64,000 nt of DNA, from assembly GCF_002078875.1 (NCBI RefSeq), contig NC_034411.1, positions 4,305,297-4,369,296 on the forward strand, read 5' to 3'. Under the pieces are notes generated by a model, which ran no database searches, was not told the origin of the DNA, and saw nothing but the letters and a program-made list of their open reading frames with translations. This DNA is from Numida meleagris. Taxonomy: Eukaryota > Chordata > Aves > Galliformes > Numididae. Shown here piece after piece: positions 52,621 to 64,000 of this stretch (position 1 is its first letter; every line of letters starts with the position of its first letter). A program made the position numbers and the translations under genes.

Positions 52621-54002
52621 GCTCCAAAAGCCTCACGGCCCCCAGGGCCTGGCCATGGACACGCTCTAGGAAGGCACTTACCAAAAAACCGACCCTGGTA
52701 ACAGCTGAGAGGAGGATAACAGAGTACAGAAGCAATGGTGACAAGTCCCTCTGGGTGTGAGCTCAGCCTCTGAGAAAATGGTGCTTATTGCAAAGCCTTA
52801 GTTTCAAACATAGCCATGCAGCATCGTGCACCTGATGGGCCAGAGAATGAGTGCTGCAAATCCTGCTGGCAGCAGCTCAGGGGAAATTATGGAAAACAGA
52901 GCGATGGCAGGCCCAAGGTGTGAAGCTGTAGCAGCTGCTGGCACACCTCAGTGTGTGTATGGGTGCCGTGTAGCTGGTAACACATGCAGTTCTGGCGGCC
53001 TTGGCTAAAAGAGAATTTTGCAAACAGAGGCTTAAGGCTTCAGCATACGTAACCTGGAAGTCCTGCAGGCCAGGGGACAGCCAAGGGGAGGGGGAGGGCC
53101 CATCGAGAGGGCCCATCCCAGCTCTCCACAAGGTGAGGGACGCAGGTGAGCCTTCCCATCTCTCCACGAGGTGAGGGATGCGGTGGCAGAACAGGGACCC
53201 GCAGGCCAAGCCCTGCTGCTGTGGCACCATCCCCGGGCTTGGAGGCTGATGTAGGTGCAGGGAGGAAGGCTGCTTGTGCCACAGCCACTGGGTGTCAGCG
53301 CAGACTCACGCAGCCTGCTCAGCACAAAGCCACCCCTCGGTGCCTGTCATGAGGTGGCAGGGGAGCAGTTGGCCTGTCCCACCCAGCCCCAGAGTCCAGG
53401 CGTCTGCCTGTCCCTCCCCAGACCACAGCATGTTGTGGGCTGAAAGGTGCTTCTCCAGGTGGTTTGAGGAGGACTGCTGAAGAGAAGTGCTGTGATCTTG
53501 AGCTCCTATTGTGTCTTGCTGCACCTGAATCTCATCCAGGGGTCAAGGGTGCACAGCTCTCAGAGGTGTCCAGGAATGGCTTTGCTCGGGAAAAGTGCCG
53601 GCCCAAAGGGGTCAGACATCCTGTGCAGGACTGGCCATCACAGCAGCACTGTGTGGTGCCTTGTGCCTTATCTGCTGGGGACAGCAATACTGGCTTGCCA
53701 CAAGGTCTCTCAGCAGTATTGAAGTGCTGGGGAGGAGCTGGTGGGCAGAGTCCATTTGGATGGAAATGATATGTGAAAAAGGATAAAATAATTTTTTTTC
53801 CTTTTTTTTTTTTTTTTTCCCCAGAGGCACATTTTTAACCGGGTGCTGGGATGCCAAACAAGAGGGCTCCTTGGCTGCTTTCCTTCCAGGATGAAGCAAA
53901 TCTCAGCACACAGCAAGGTCCCAGAGGAGGTGGAGAAGCTGCTAAATAAGATGCCTACCAGGCTGTGTTTAAAGCATAACACAACAAGGTTCTGGCACTC
54001 AC

Positions 54003-54369
54003 AATGAAAAAACATAGGAAAAATGTGACCCCAAAGACAGGGGAAAGCCAGCGCGCATGGAAGAACGCATTTCTGGACAGCTCAACTTGTAGGCACGAAG
54101 TCAATGTAACATGAAAGGAGAAAATGAAGAGCAGTCTGCATAGCTGAATAAACAAGGCACACTGAAACAGACTGAGAACAAACGCATAAATTCATCTCTA
54201 GAAAAGCCAGAAGGCTGAAGAAACCACGTGAGCTGCATGGATGGAAGTGCTCAAAGGGAATAAGCAGTAGGAAGAGAGCCAGAGAAACCCACCTCCATCA
54301 CACTGAACATCCTCAGGAGGAGGTGCAGAAAAAGGGTGAAGCCTGTCAGCAAGAAACTACACATGGTGG
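54003..54369 (-). other. Possible small hydrophobic-protein exons (unrecognised)
   Basis: On the minus strand an acceptor (CTCTCTTGCAG) is followed at once by CCACCATGT, an ideal start context, and a 24-codon hydrophobic segment (MCSFLLTGFTLFLHLLLRMF, 54364-54293) that ends at a donor GAG/gtgggt. A second exon-like block, 54143-54003, has an acceptor TTGTTTATTCAG, joins in phase 0 (LCRLLFIFSFHVTLTS onward, 47 codons) and ends at ATT/gtgagt. A further phase-0 acceptor near 53945 would add about 12 codons and a stop. The product would be about 83 residues and membrane-like. I do not recognise it, and AT-rich sequence can mimic such peptides. It may equally be a non-coding RNA or chance. Confidence 0.22.
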
Positions 54370-55586
54370 CTGCAAGAGAGGAAGGCTAATTGAGGGCTGG
54401 GGACCACGCAGAGCGCTCCAACAGCTCTGAGAAATCATCACAGGGCAGCACAGCCTCAGAGCAGAGAGGTGGCTGGAGGTGACAGGTGACCCAGCAGAGC
54501 TGCAGGACTTGCTGGCACTTGGGGGCTGCCTGAACATTCAAGGGCTGTCACTTCTGCAGGCTGCCATGGTCTGAGCAGAGAAGTGGCACACTCCTCCTGG
54601 AAGGGACAGAACATCCCCAAAAGTGTGCGGTGCTGTTGAAGCACCACGTGGCTAGGTGGGGATGATAACTGAGACTGAAAAAGCAGAGGGCAAAAGTCAG
54701 CTGCTGGGGAGCCCCTGCAAGGGGTTCTGGGGGACAAAGATCCAGCAGGGTACTCAGGAGCACTCAGCTGCTTGTGGGGAGAGGTAATGGCGATACCTAG
54801 CTGAGATCAAACCACGGTGGGTGGAGATGCTGAGGTGAGGCCAGGCCAGCACGACCACCACACAGCTCCTCCCACAGACTTGGCTTTTCACATTCACCCG
54901 CAGAGCAGCATTCCTCCTCCAACTGCATTTCCACAGAAGCCCCCCCCCCTAAGATCCCTTAGCAAATGCTCTTAGAGAGCCAGGGCTGTTGGGGTGAAGG
55001 GAAAGGCCGTCTCGTGCATTGATGAATCGCTCAGAGGGAGGGAATGCCGTGAAGCAGCTGCTCTGAAAGCAGGACAGTGGGTGCAGGGAGCGCTGGGCCC
55101 TGGGCTCAGAGATGAGCTGGGGAAGGGAGGTTGAAAAGTTGGGTGAAGGCACAAATTGATCTTCTAGTCAAACTGAAAGCTGACGTGAATATCTGCGTAT
55201 TACTAAGAGGCCTGAGGCTTAATGGCAGATTAAATGCCAAATTTACAAATGCAAGGAAAAAGAAAAGATCCAGGAGGCAAACTACATGTTGGCATTCAGG
55301 AAAGTGACCCTGAAATCCTCATAGATAACAGAGAACGTCAGCGCTGTACTCGAGACCCACAGCGGCAGACGGACCTGGCCAGGGGTCGGACCCCTGCCCG
55401 CAGCCCCGCACAGCCGCCCCCCCCCCGCTCAGGGCCGCAGGCCCAGGCCCCGTTGCCACAGCAACCCCGCCAACCGGCCGCGCGCCGGCCGCGCCCCTTG
55501 GCGGGCTCGCGCAGGCAGCCTCGGGAAGAGGGGCTGCTGCGCGTTAAAGGGCTCGCGGCCACGCCTCCCCCGGCAGCGCCGTTCCC

Positions 55587-55779
55587 ATTGGCCGAGCCCT
55601 CCCCAGGCGCCGAGCCCTTTCCCCCTTTGATTGGCTACCGCCCGCCGCGGCCTCCCCCGTTACCGTTCCGATTGGCCGGCGGCTGCCGAAGCTCCCTCCC
55701 CGGGCCTCTCCCTTTCCCCCTCTCCCATTGGCCGTCCTCCCGCCGCAAGGCCGCGCCCCTCCAGCCGCGCTCCGATTGG
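55587..55779 (+). promoter_or_regulatory. Array of five ATTGG (inverted CCAAT) boxes, PACS-like promoter
   Basis: ATTGGC occurs at 55587, 55630, 55671, 55727 and 55775, all in the same orientation, at 43, 41, 56 and 48 bp spacing. A weaker GTTGGC follows at about 55815. ATTGG is the reverse of CCAAT, bound by NF-Y. The array lies in a CpG island 140-330 bp upstream of the start codon at 55919. Confidence 0.65.
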
Positions 55780-55918
55780 CCGCGGGCCCGCCCGCCGCCG
55801 CCCTACCGCCCTCCGGTTGGCGCTGCGGGGCCGCCGTGTTCCGCCCCGCTCCGCGGGCGCGCGCCGAGGCGGAGGCCGGCGCTGAGGGGTCGGCCCCAGC
55901 GCCACCGGCGGCAGCGGG

Positions 55919-56115
55919 ATGGCGGCGGCGGCGGCGGCGGTCGGCGCGTTGGGCTCGGGCCCCGCCGCGGGGCCCCCGGCGGTGGGCGGCGGGGCGACGG
56001 CGGCGGCGGCCGCGGCGGCGGCGATGGCGGTGGCCGGCCCCGGGCCGGTGCCCGTGCCTATGAACCTCTTCGCGACGTGGGAAATCGACCGCTCGGCGCC
56101 CAGCTGCGTGCCCAG
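55919..56115 (+). CDS. PACS-family sorting protein, first coding exon
   Basis: First exon of a phosphofurin acidic cluster sorting protein, a cytosolic adaptor that binds acidic-cluster motifs for trans-Golgi, endosome and organelle-contact traffic. ATG at 55919 opens a low-complexity Ala/Gly/Pro N-terminus made of GCG repeats (residues 1-45). It is followed by the family landmark [20 protein letters not shown], then the donor CCCAG/gtgagc after 65 codons plus two bases. PACS1 and PACS2 both begin with such a variable part followed by MNL-Y/F-ATWE. The motif here combines PACS2-like [10 protein letters not shown] with PACS1-like DRS. The next exon (expected to start with the LxSLTLKKL motif) is not found in the window, so the gene continues beyond 64000. 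Assignment to PACS1 or to a separate paralogue is open. Confidence 0.85.
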
Positions 56116-57039
56116 GTGAGCCGGGCCTAGCCCGCCGCCGGCGGGTGCGCGTTGCGGGGCGCGGAGCGGGGCGGGGGCCTCGGAGGCGGCCCCCCGGGGC
56201 CCCGGAACCGAGCAGCCGATGCAGGCCGCGGGGGGAGGCCGAGGGGCTCGGCGGCGGCACCCAGGGCCGCTCCGTCACGGAGCCTTGCGCTGAGGGGCGG
56301 GGGAAGAAGCCCTCTGGATCCATCTGGGTGCGATGTCTGCGAGGGGCGTATTCCGGCGCCGCACAAAGAGGGAAGAAGTCATGGTTGCCGTCGTGTGTGA
56401 GAGCGGCAGCCCTTGGGGGAGGGCTCCGGGAAGCGCCGGGCTTCGTCGCGAGGTGTCCGGAGCGGCGATGGCCTGGGGTGCACCCGCTGGTGCCCGGGCT
56501 CGGCGGTTTGCCACACGTGTCGGCGGAGCGCCGGGCAGCTCTGCTGCGTGCATGGAACTGGAGGCAGCGAGGCGTCGTCTGGCCGTGGGCAGGGCTCTCC
56601 CGAGGGCAGGCGATGAGCAGGTCGGCTTCCCGCAGAAAGGAGTTGTGGATATGGAGCGGTGAATTGAAGCACGTGGACGCGTGGTCTTCAGGAGTGCTGG
56701 AGAGAGGAGGAGCTGTGCTGGGCAAGCGGAACGTCTGGGAATAGTGGGACCGCGTTTGGCAGTGGGTTGTGTGGGTGGGGGGATGCTGATGGGTGAGTAG
56801 AAGGAGCGTGTCCTTGGTTTGAAAGTTGGACAGAGCTGGCCTTTGGGGGGATCGAGTGGCACACCTCTTCACCAGGATTGCTCCTGTCAGCACGGTGTCT
56901 CAGTTGCTGAGAGGAGCAGCTATCAGCACAAGTTTGGAGGAAACTTCTGTAGAATTATCATGGAGTGACATCGCTGCAACATCTCAGATTGCAGCATTTG
57001 TTGGCATGGGTTCAAAGGAGGGCTAAGAGGATGGGGAAG

Positions 57040-57440
57040 GGTCTGGAGAATGAGGTGTGTGAGGAGCACTGAGGCCCTGGGTTTACTCAGGGCAGAGGAG
57101 CTGAGGGGAGGCCTCGTGGCAGCTGCAGCTCCTCACAGGGAGCGGAGGGCAGCGCAAAGCTCTGCTCTCTGGGACAGCGACAGGGCCTGAGGGAACGGCA
57201 TGGAGCTGTGACAGGGGAGGGGCAGGTGGGGGTGAGGGAAAGGCTCTGCCCCACAGGGCGGTGGGCATGGCACAGGCTGCCCAGGGCAGTGGGCACGGCC
57301 CCGATGCCGGAGCTCAGGGAGCGCTGGGACACCGCTCTCAGACATTGAGGTTGGGGCTGCTGTGTGGGGCCCAGAGTTGGACTCAGTGAACCTTGTGGGT
57401 CCCTTCCAACTTGGAACATTCCCTGTTTCTGTGATTCTGT
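57040..57440 (+). mobile_element. CR1 LINE, 3' end fragment
   Basis: Reads TGAGGAGCACTGAGGCCCTG at the start and CCTTGTGGGTCCCTTCCAAC then GTTTCTGTGATTCTGTGG at the end. Same subfamily as the 28.3 and 51.7 kb copies, with little divergence by eye. In PACS-like intron 1. Confidence 0.9.
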
Positions 57441-60400
57441 GGGAAGTAATTGATGGAAGCTGGCTCCCTTCAGAGGCCTCAGCTTCAGCATGGCGTGCAG
57501 GAGCACCCATGGAACCAGCTGTGTCTGGAAAGGTCCCATACGGCCCTGTGAGTGGAGTGGGGCTGCTGCTGCTATGTTTCCTTGTGGTCTGTGGCCTGAG
57601 TTTTAGTGAGTGAGAGGATTGTAGGGGAGCCCCTTCTGTGTGGGTGGCTGTGAAACAAAAGGCGGACCCAGCCCCACATCTGAGCTGGGTTAATGGTGAG
57701 TCTGTGTGCCGTGCTCACTGATGGCTCGCCCATGTTTTCACTCTCCGGTCTGCTTGTGTAATGCATTAGTTTTGATGTGATGTTCTTCCAGGCAGAAACT
57801 TTGCTGTGCTGTCCCATTGCCCAGCACAGGCGGTCTCTGGTCTGTACTGTGCTTTGGGAGTGGTAGTGGTGGCAAAACAATATCTATTCAAGGGTAATAA
57901 TCCTTCTCCCCTGGGCCCTTCTGTCTGTTACGCATGAGTAGTCTTGATTTTCCCAGCCCTGTGTGCATCTAGGCAAAGGAGAACTTTGTGCTGATTTTTT
58001 ATGCTGCATGATGTGCTTTGCTGTTTTTCTAGACTGGATATAAGTTGTTGCTGTTGCTGGGCTCCCTCCTAGGTGTTTCATTTCCACAGTTGCCTCTGGA
58101 TCAGCCTTTGTGGGGCTGCGCTGTTTGACTATTAATGCGGGACTGTCGAAGGGTTGTGTTTGAGCCTTGAGGATTTCAGAGAGGCAATCTGGGCTGGTGG
58201 TGTAAGCCCTGACATACCAAAATTGCTCAGTGCCGTGATCGTGGGACTTGTGATGCGCTGTAGGAGGATCTTGGTTCTGTAAGATGAGCCGTAGGACGTA
58301 ATGGAAGTCTTTTCTTCTGGATCCAAAATGTGCCACTGAACGAAGTCACCATTTAGTATGGGATTTAGTTTGTGAGCTGCCTTGCTCTCCAAGCAGGGGT
58401 ATCTTGGCCTTTCTTGTACCACTGAAGGGCTGTAGCGGGTTTTTGCTGTACACGAGGTGCAAGAAATGAACCAGGGCTTTGCCAAAGTGAAATATCTGTC
58501 TGCATCAAAGCGATGTCTTACTGTGCTTTCATTGTTTTGTGTGCTGATCAGGTTGTGCATTTGGAAAAAATGCATGGAAGAACTTTATGCAAAGATACTT
58601 CGGGTCTTGTTCAACCTGAGTAGTGGTTAATAGGACTGCTCTTCCTTTTACCCCCTTTAATATCTGACAGCCCATAAATGCAAGTTCCTAGGGAATTAGG
58701 AAACAAGATAAGACTGCCTGTTGGTGTTTGTTCTTGCTCCTTTTCCATGACACAGCTGTTGTGTTCAGTGTTACGTGGATGTTGTTTCAGTGATAAGTCA
58801 TCGCGTTTCTAGTCAGAGGTAAGAGCTACAAGTCTTGTTTTGACTAATGCATTAGTGTGGTCGAGCTCAGATTGCAAAGGCAGATTCTACCTGTGCCGAG
58901 TGTGCTGTGAATGGTGCTAGGAGGGCACGAGTATATTACCTTTAATCCGGAATACCTCCAAGCTTGGTACAAAGCATGAGCTCAACCCAGCCAGCCTTGC
59001 TGCCACCCTCACAGTGTGCTCGGGTAGCTAGAAAAGCCTGGGCCTGGAGAAGGGCATGGATTCAGAGAAGCAGTGGTTTGGGTTGATTTTGTGAGACGTG
59101 TTTCAGAAGATGCTCTGAATTCTTTTTCATTATATCTTGCAAATGCATGTTTTGGAAAGTTATGGCACGATGAGCGTTGTCTTGGGAGGACAGCGACCTT
59201 TGCAAGTAGAACTGGGGATTCCCCATGGGTGCAGGCTGCAATGATCTTTCCAAGTGCCAAGAGCCAAATGTCCTCACCTGCGTGGCTCCGAGGCCCTGCT
59301 GGACACCGTGCCATGGAAGATGGGGGTGTTTCCTGCGTGCAGCTGGCCACTGGCTTCTCTTTGCCCGAAGCACGGAAGCCTCACTGCCAGCCCCAGTGTT
59401 CCTTTAGGGAACGATCCTACTCCAGCTAGAATAACAAGCATTTGCCTGTGATGTTCTTGGGCCGTTTCCTGGCTAAATCGAGGATTTTCATGGTGAACTT
59501 CCAACCTCGGGGAAAGCTGCTGTCTGGGTAAGCTAGAGGCCTACACCCCTGGGAGCATTAAGTGGTTTGGATCGCTCTGCACAAAGGCACCAGGATGCCC
59601 CGGCAGCGCAGCGCGGCTCCGGGCAGGGAGCGCTTGGGAGAGGCTGCCGTTCTGTGTAAGGAAGCAGTCTCTTGTAACTGGTGCTGTTTGCCATGTTTGA
59701 ATTATGATTTCCTCTTAGTCCTATATAGAAAACAAAATGTTCTAAACGGCCGTCTGATTGCTTATTATTCTTAATGTTGTGGGTTTGGCTGCCAGCCTGC
59801 AAATATGTCTGAAATGCTGTCCACTGTCTGTCGTTGCCTGTGCCTTGTCCGTCACTGAGCCCACTTGGGATTTCTGCTCTGTGCTGTGCTTCCCTTCTGA
59901 GCGTATGCTAATTGGGCTGCTGCCTGCTACTCCGTCTTTCTGCTCATTAGTGGAGCCCAGGACGAGCATCCCCTGCCAGGATGATTGATGGGGGGGATGC
60001 GTGCTCCTTTCAGAATAATAATCTTGCCTTTCCTGAAGGCTTCATGTTATTTGAAGTACCTGCTGTGCTGCCTCCCAGCCTTCCTTGCCGGGGATTCATT
60101 GACCAGACTGTGTTAGCTCTGTTATCTGGTTGCTCATCAGATCCGTTGCGTCGTGTTCCTATTGTGCTGGTAAGCTCCGAGCCCTCGTTCTGCTTCCTCT
60201 GGCGTATTCAGTTATTTGTGATCACTGGCAGCTACACAATACGCACCCTCCTCCAAGATGGAGATCGCCTTTCTCCCTGGGATCTGTGGGGTGCTTTGGT
60301 GTATTCCTTTGCAGTGTGGGATGATCCTAGGTTAGACAGAACACGTGTCTCCTGTCAACTTGAGAAGTCATTTCCCAAAAAGAGCCAGAGGTGAAAAACA

Positions 60401-61437
60401 TCCCGTGTTTGATAGTGTCCCAGCTGAGCATCGCAGCAGTGCTGTTGTCTGAGCACCTCAAGTTCTTATCTTTCAGCACCCCAGGTGACGGGGGAGCTTT
60501 TTGAACTGCATCAAAGCTGTTTTCTTTCTTTATTTTTTTTCTGCCTCACTGGCAGTGGATGAGATTAAAGAGTTTTGGGAAACAAGAAGCGAAAACCTCT
60601 CACTCCACTGTGTGAGATGTGGCTACAGGGACCTGCCTGTGCCTTCGGGGTGGCAGATAACTTAGGTGAGATTGCTTTTGTTTCCCAAGCCTCTGAGGTG
60701 TGGCTCTGGAACAAGGAGGTGTGTTTGTTCGGATGCCTCCATCCGCTTGCTGCAGCGGACCCGGAGGGGAGACGCAGCCTTTCAGGTACTTCAGCACATC
60801 ACAGCTGTGGCTCTGGAGACCACTCCCTGCTCTGCAGTGTGATTCATCCTCTGTGCACACAGCCCAAAATTACATGGCGTTTTCTTGCAGGCCTGTTGCA
60901 ATGTAATCGCCGTTACGATTTGCTGCCCATTGTCATCTCCCAGGAGTTTTCTGTTCCTCCTACCTCGTGATCTAACCCAACGTGGGATTCTGCTCAGTAA
61001 ATGAAAACTCCTGTTGTATTCTGGTTTTCCTGGGTCTCCTTTACTGTCCTCTTCATGCTGATTTTCCACACTTTCACTGCATGTCCTTCTCACCGTGTTT
61101 CTTGTTCTGCAGTGTGAGCGTGTCTCAAGTGATGTGAGATCCAAAGCCAGTGCACATGGGATAGCTGCCTATACAAAAAGCACCCAGGTTGCATGCTCAT
61201 CCGTGTATTTAAACTGGTTTTCTGTGTGTGTGATAACTAGATTCTCTTCATTACAGGCAGTTTGGGATAATGGCTGAACTCACTCCTTAGGTTCCGTTTT
61301 CCAAAACTGAAGAACGTTAGCAGTTGGCTGTTGTGCTGTTACAGTGCTAACAAGGTTACAGCAAGACTCATCCCGTTGTAAAGGCTTCTGCTACTCTTTT
61401 TATTGTTCTTTAACAGTTTTCTCTACTTGGGAAGAAT

Positions 61438-61545
61438 CAGAATCATAGAATCATAAAGGTTGGAAAAGAACTCCAAGATCATCAGGTCCAACCATCAGCC
61501 CATCGCCACCAGTCACACTAAACCATGTCCCTCAGTGCCACACTG
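61438..61545 (-). mobile_element. CR1 LINE, 3' end fragment
   Basis: Reversed CR1 tail: CAGAATCATAGAATCATAAA, then CTCCAAGATCATCAGGTCCA and the typical ACTAAACCATGTCCCTCAGT. It directly borders the ECH1-like fragment. Confidence 0.85.
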
Positions 61546-61800
61546 GGGACATCCAAGGAGACATGAGGCTGTCCCAAGGGCCACTGGACATCCCGGGACT
61601 TGGGGACTTCTGAGAGGCTTCAGGGACATCCCAGAAGATGTGGGGGCACAGGGACACCTAATGGGGGGACATGAGGATGTTAGAGGAGCCATGGGCGAGT
61701 GTGAGGAGCTCTGGGACATCCGAGTGTTTGCAGAGACATCTAAAGGGCCACCAGGGATGTTCAAGGAGATATGTGGCCAACCAAGGCCCTCCCCTGCGCC
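61546..61800. repeat. Degenerate GGACAT-type repeat region
   Basis: GACATC/GGACAT words recur at irregular intervals (for example 61551, 61587, 61628, 61667, 61710, 61733) between a CR1 end and the ECH1-like exon. It may be intronic minisatellite carried along with that fragment. Confidence 0.4.
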
Positions 61801-61803
61801 TAC

Positions 61804-61939
61804 CTTCACCTGGAGCCATGTGTCCTGGCTGCAGAAGTGGATGTCACAGGCACAGATGAGGTTGGCACTTCCACCAGTGCAGATGCCATGCATGGCCACG
61901 ATCACCAGCTTGGGGCTCTTCTCCAGCGCCGATCACATT
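61804..61939 (-). pseudogene. ECH1-like exon fragment, broken
   Basis: The minus strand encodes EKSPKLVIVAMHGICTGG, then SANLICACDIHFCSQDTWLQ and VK at a good donor (AAG/gtaggc, exon end 61804). This resembles one internal exon of ECH1, the peroxisomal/mitochondrial dienoyl-CoA isomerase of the crotonase family, where the motif reads roughly PVIAAVHGxCIGGGVDLxxA. Upstream, AATGTGATC (NVI, as in ECH1) is followed by seven extra bases that break the frame. The residue matching the catalytic Asp of GGVDL is Asn here. No other ECH1 exon is seen nearby. The retained splice donor and intron-like flank argue for a duplicated genomic piece rather than a processed copy. Confidence 0.55.
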
Positions 61940-64000
61940 CATCCAAAATGCCTCCTTGTTAATACTGCTGCCTGATTTTCAGCAGAGCTTCAAGTAGTGT
62001 CTCTGAATCCACGGTATTTAGATCAGCATTTTTAGGTGTACATTATTGATATGTTTTTATAATAACTCCCTTTAATTTGTTCTGCATTTTTCCTGCATTC
62101 CTTTAGCTATCGTCTAGTAGTCTGTTGGGTTTTTTTCCACCTTATTTATACAGCTACGTTCATCTCATTGCTCCTTTCCCTCAGAGGCCCTGCAGGCTGC
62201 TGCTGCTAATTGTGGCACTGTTCTCACAACTTCTCCTTGCTTCTGTGCAATTGAGTAGTCCCTAGTTATGTTCTGTTTTCCAGGTAGTTGGCTTGTGTTA
62301 TCAATATAAGGACTACTGATGTGAAGTTGTGGTGGACACACCTTATTATTGTTTGGCTTTCCTATTTTTTTTTTTCTGGTATTCTTAGGATGGGTTTTAA
62401 TAGCTTTGAGGTTTTCTTTCTCTACAAGTGAATTTCAGGCTTTTCCCCATTCGACTTGCACCTTTGTTGCAAGGTACTTGTTGCTGCGTCTTAAGCACAT
62501 GCATATTTTTTCCTCTTGTAGACAAGGCTGCAAGTGTTGTTTTCGTAATTGCCTGCATCTTGGTGGTGGTTAATTCATTGACACATTTTATTTTAGTCTG
62601 GAGACACTGCAAGCAAACTGTTCAGCAACAGACACCGTGACGGGCTGCTAGCGCTCCAGCTGCATTTGCACCATGCTCAAAGCTCAGCTGGCAGTGCAGC
62701 ATCTTTTCCTAAAAGTCTTGGGCTTGGGGACAGCAGTTGCGCTGTGTTTGCAGACAGAAAGCTTCAAAACTTGTTACTTTTGCAAAAAAAAAAATCTGCT
62801 ATTTTAGCCATACAAATGCTACTCCACTTGTCACTTACTGTAGATGTGCTGAATGTGCTGCACCAAACTTCTGCTTTGTTTTTTCTCTCTGTCCTGAGTC
62901 TGCATTTGGGAAGACCCCAACCGAACAGCTGGAAGTAATGTCCCTTTTGGTTGCCCATAAGGAAACAATGGAAAAGTTGCTGCGATGCCAGCCTTACCGC
63001 TGCCTGATTGTTCAGTGAGCTCTTTCTGGTGCTTCTAGGGAGGCTGCCATGCAGCAACAATGAATTTTGTCATGTGCTTTTTGTTAACCAAGTTACTTAT
63101 TTGAAATGGAGCAGGAAGATGACCTTGCAGTTGGATGCTGAAGTGAGGCTTGGATGCAGATCCTGGTTCTGAGGCTGCTTGCTCTTTTTCTGATTCAAAT
63201 AACCCTTTCTCTGTCTGAAGCCATCACTGTGATTCACGTTCCTGCTCTCCCCACTTTGTTCCCAGCTGCTCCTTCCCACATTGCACTGTTGCTGTTTCTT
63301 TGCTTATGCCAGGGCAACTGGAACTGGAGCATACAGCAGAAGCAGTCTGAAGGTGTGACAGTGTTACTCAAAAACTAACATCCTGCAGCAGTGTGCCAGC
63401 GCTCGTGAAAAGAGGAATCTGTTCTTCTTGGGAAGAATAGAGCCTTGCAAGTTCTGCTGGCTGCCTGCCCCGGGTCCCGTGCGCTGCGAGCCCTCCGATC
63501 CGCCTCAGAGGACCGTGAGGAGTCTGGAGGAAGGTTTGGGAGCACTGTGCGGACTTCCTGCGGAGATTTTAAGCTCTATTTGTGCTGAGGAAAGACATTG
63601 CTCGTGGTAGGGGCAATTAATATCTGCGCAGTGGAGCATGAGAGAGGCTAATGGCAGTGTGCGCGGTATGCGGTGCGCTCTGGGACAGGCTGTCTGGGCA
63701 CATCGCAGGGCTTCCTCAGGAGATGCCTCTTGACAATGTGCTTATTATCTGGACATCAGCGTGTGTGACAGCAGGCGCCAGGAGGCTGCGGCACGGCCCC
63801 GTGCCCTGGTGTGGTGGATGCTGCCTGATGCGCTGTAATGAAGCGCTGCCTGCTCCGTAGGGGCTGTGCTCCAGGCTCTGGATGGGCAGGCGAAGGGGAA
63901 GCAGAGGTGAAGTGATTCATCCAGTGGCTAAGAAGGAGCAGAGAACAGGGATTAAATTTCCCATCTCTGCCTGAGCAAGATCTTAACTCTAAATTGCTTC

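Larger units (their letters stand above)
51961..55230. other. Intergenic region between divergent TMEM121-like and PACS-like genes
   Basis: No recognised gene. It contains a duplicated exon-like segment (52.6 and 54.3 kb), a short internal repeat near 53095-53170 (CTCTCCACRAGGTGAGGGAYGC twice, about 50 bp apart) and a long T tract at about 53789-53819. Confidence 0.4.
56116..64000 (+). other. First intron of the PACS-like gene (continues beyond window)
   Basis: About 7.9 kb after the donor at 56116 with no conserved PACS exon. It is mostly unique non-coding sequence with two CR1 pieces (57040-57440, 61438-61545) and an ECH1-like fragment. A large first intron is normal for PACS genes. Confidence 0.6.

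Noticed and set aside
55544..56893. 449-codon open frame on the minus strand across the PACS-like first exon
   Set aside because: Its length comes from extreme GC content; composition is Arg/Pro/Ala low complexity, with no family match, opposite a clear promoter and exon.

Overview
The window is vertebrate nuclear DNA and almost certainly from a bird, probably galliform-like. It has spliced genes with GT-AG introns, CpG-rich promoters, many CR1 LINE fragments with typical avian 3' tails, short introns, and the gene set expected of an avian microchromosome. One assembly gap of 590 N lies at 19803-20392. Gene models were built by hand from splice sites and phase. Every complete model closes in frame.

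Layout: (1) 1-18750, plus strand: the 3' two thirds of PPP2R5D (PP2A regulatory subunit B56-delta), 11 coding exons, then a 2.7 kb 3'UTR. (2) 18640-19705, minus strand: MEA1, three coding exons, tail-to-tail with PPP2R5D. (3) 19706-24152: the gap and the GC-rich interval between MEA1 and KLHDC3, which are head to head. (4) 24153-37850, plus: KLHDC3, ten coding exons, 382 residues. (5) 39498-42259, plus: an eight-exon bHLH-PAS gene of 434 residues, best read as NPAS4L, the orthologue of zebrafish cloche. It is preceded by a perfect inverted pair of MEF2-type sites. (6) 42347-46253, plus: RRP36, seven coding exons, beginning only 87 bp after the NPAS4L stop. (7) 48650-about 51400, minus: a TMEM121-family membrane protein in one coding exon, with upstream GC-rich leader exons. 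(8) 52.2-54.9 kb: no recognised gene, but a duplicated exon-like segment encoding a hydrophobic peptide on the minus strand. (9) 55.58-56.1 kb, plus: a CpG-island promoter with five ATTGG boxes, then the first coding exon of a PACS-family sorting adaptor. The rest of the window is its first intron, which holds CR1 pieces and a broken ECH1-like exon.

PPP2R5D, MEA1, KLHDC3 and RRP36 match the conserved cluster at human 6p21.1. The neighbours beyond them (NPAS4L, TMEM121-like, PACS-like) are not at human 6p21. They mirror NPAS4-PACS1 at 11q13 and TMEM121-PACS2 at 14q32, regions that also carry PPP2R5B and PPP2R5C. The right half of the window therefore looks like a third member of a whole-genome-duplication paralogy group that mammals have lost or dispersed. 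I regard NPAS4L, its MEF2 palindrome and this paralogon as the main interest. The genes do not form one pathway: they cover phosphatase targeting, a ubiquitin-ligase receptor, ribosome biogenesis, haemato-vascular transcription and membrane traffic.
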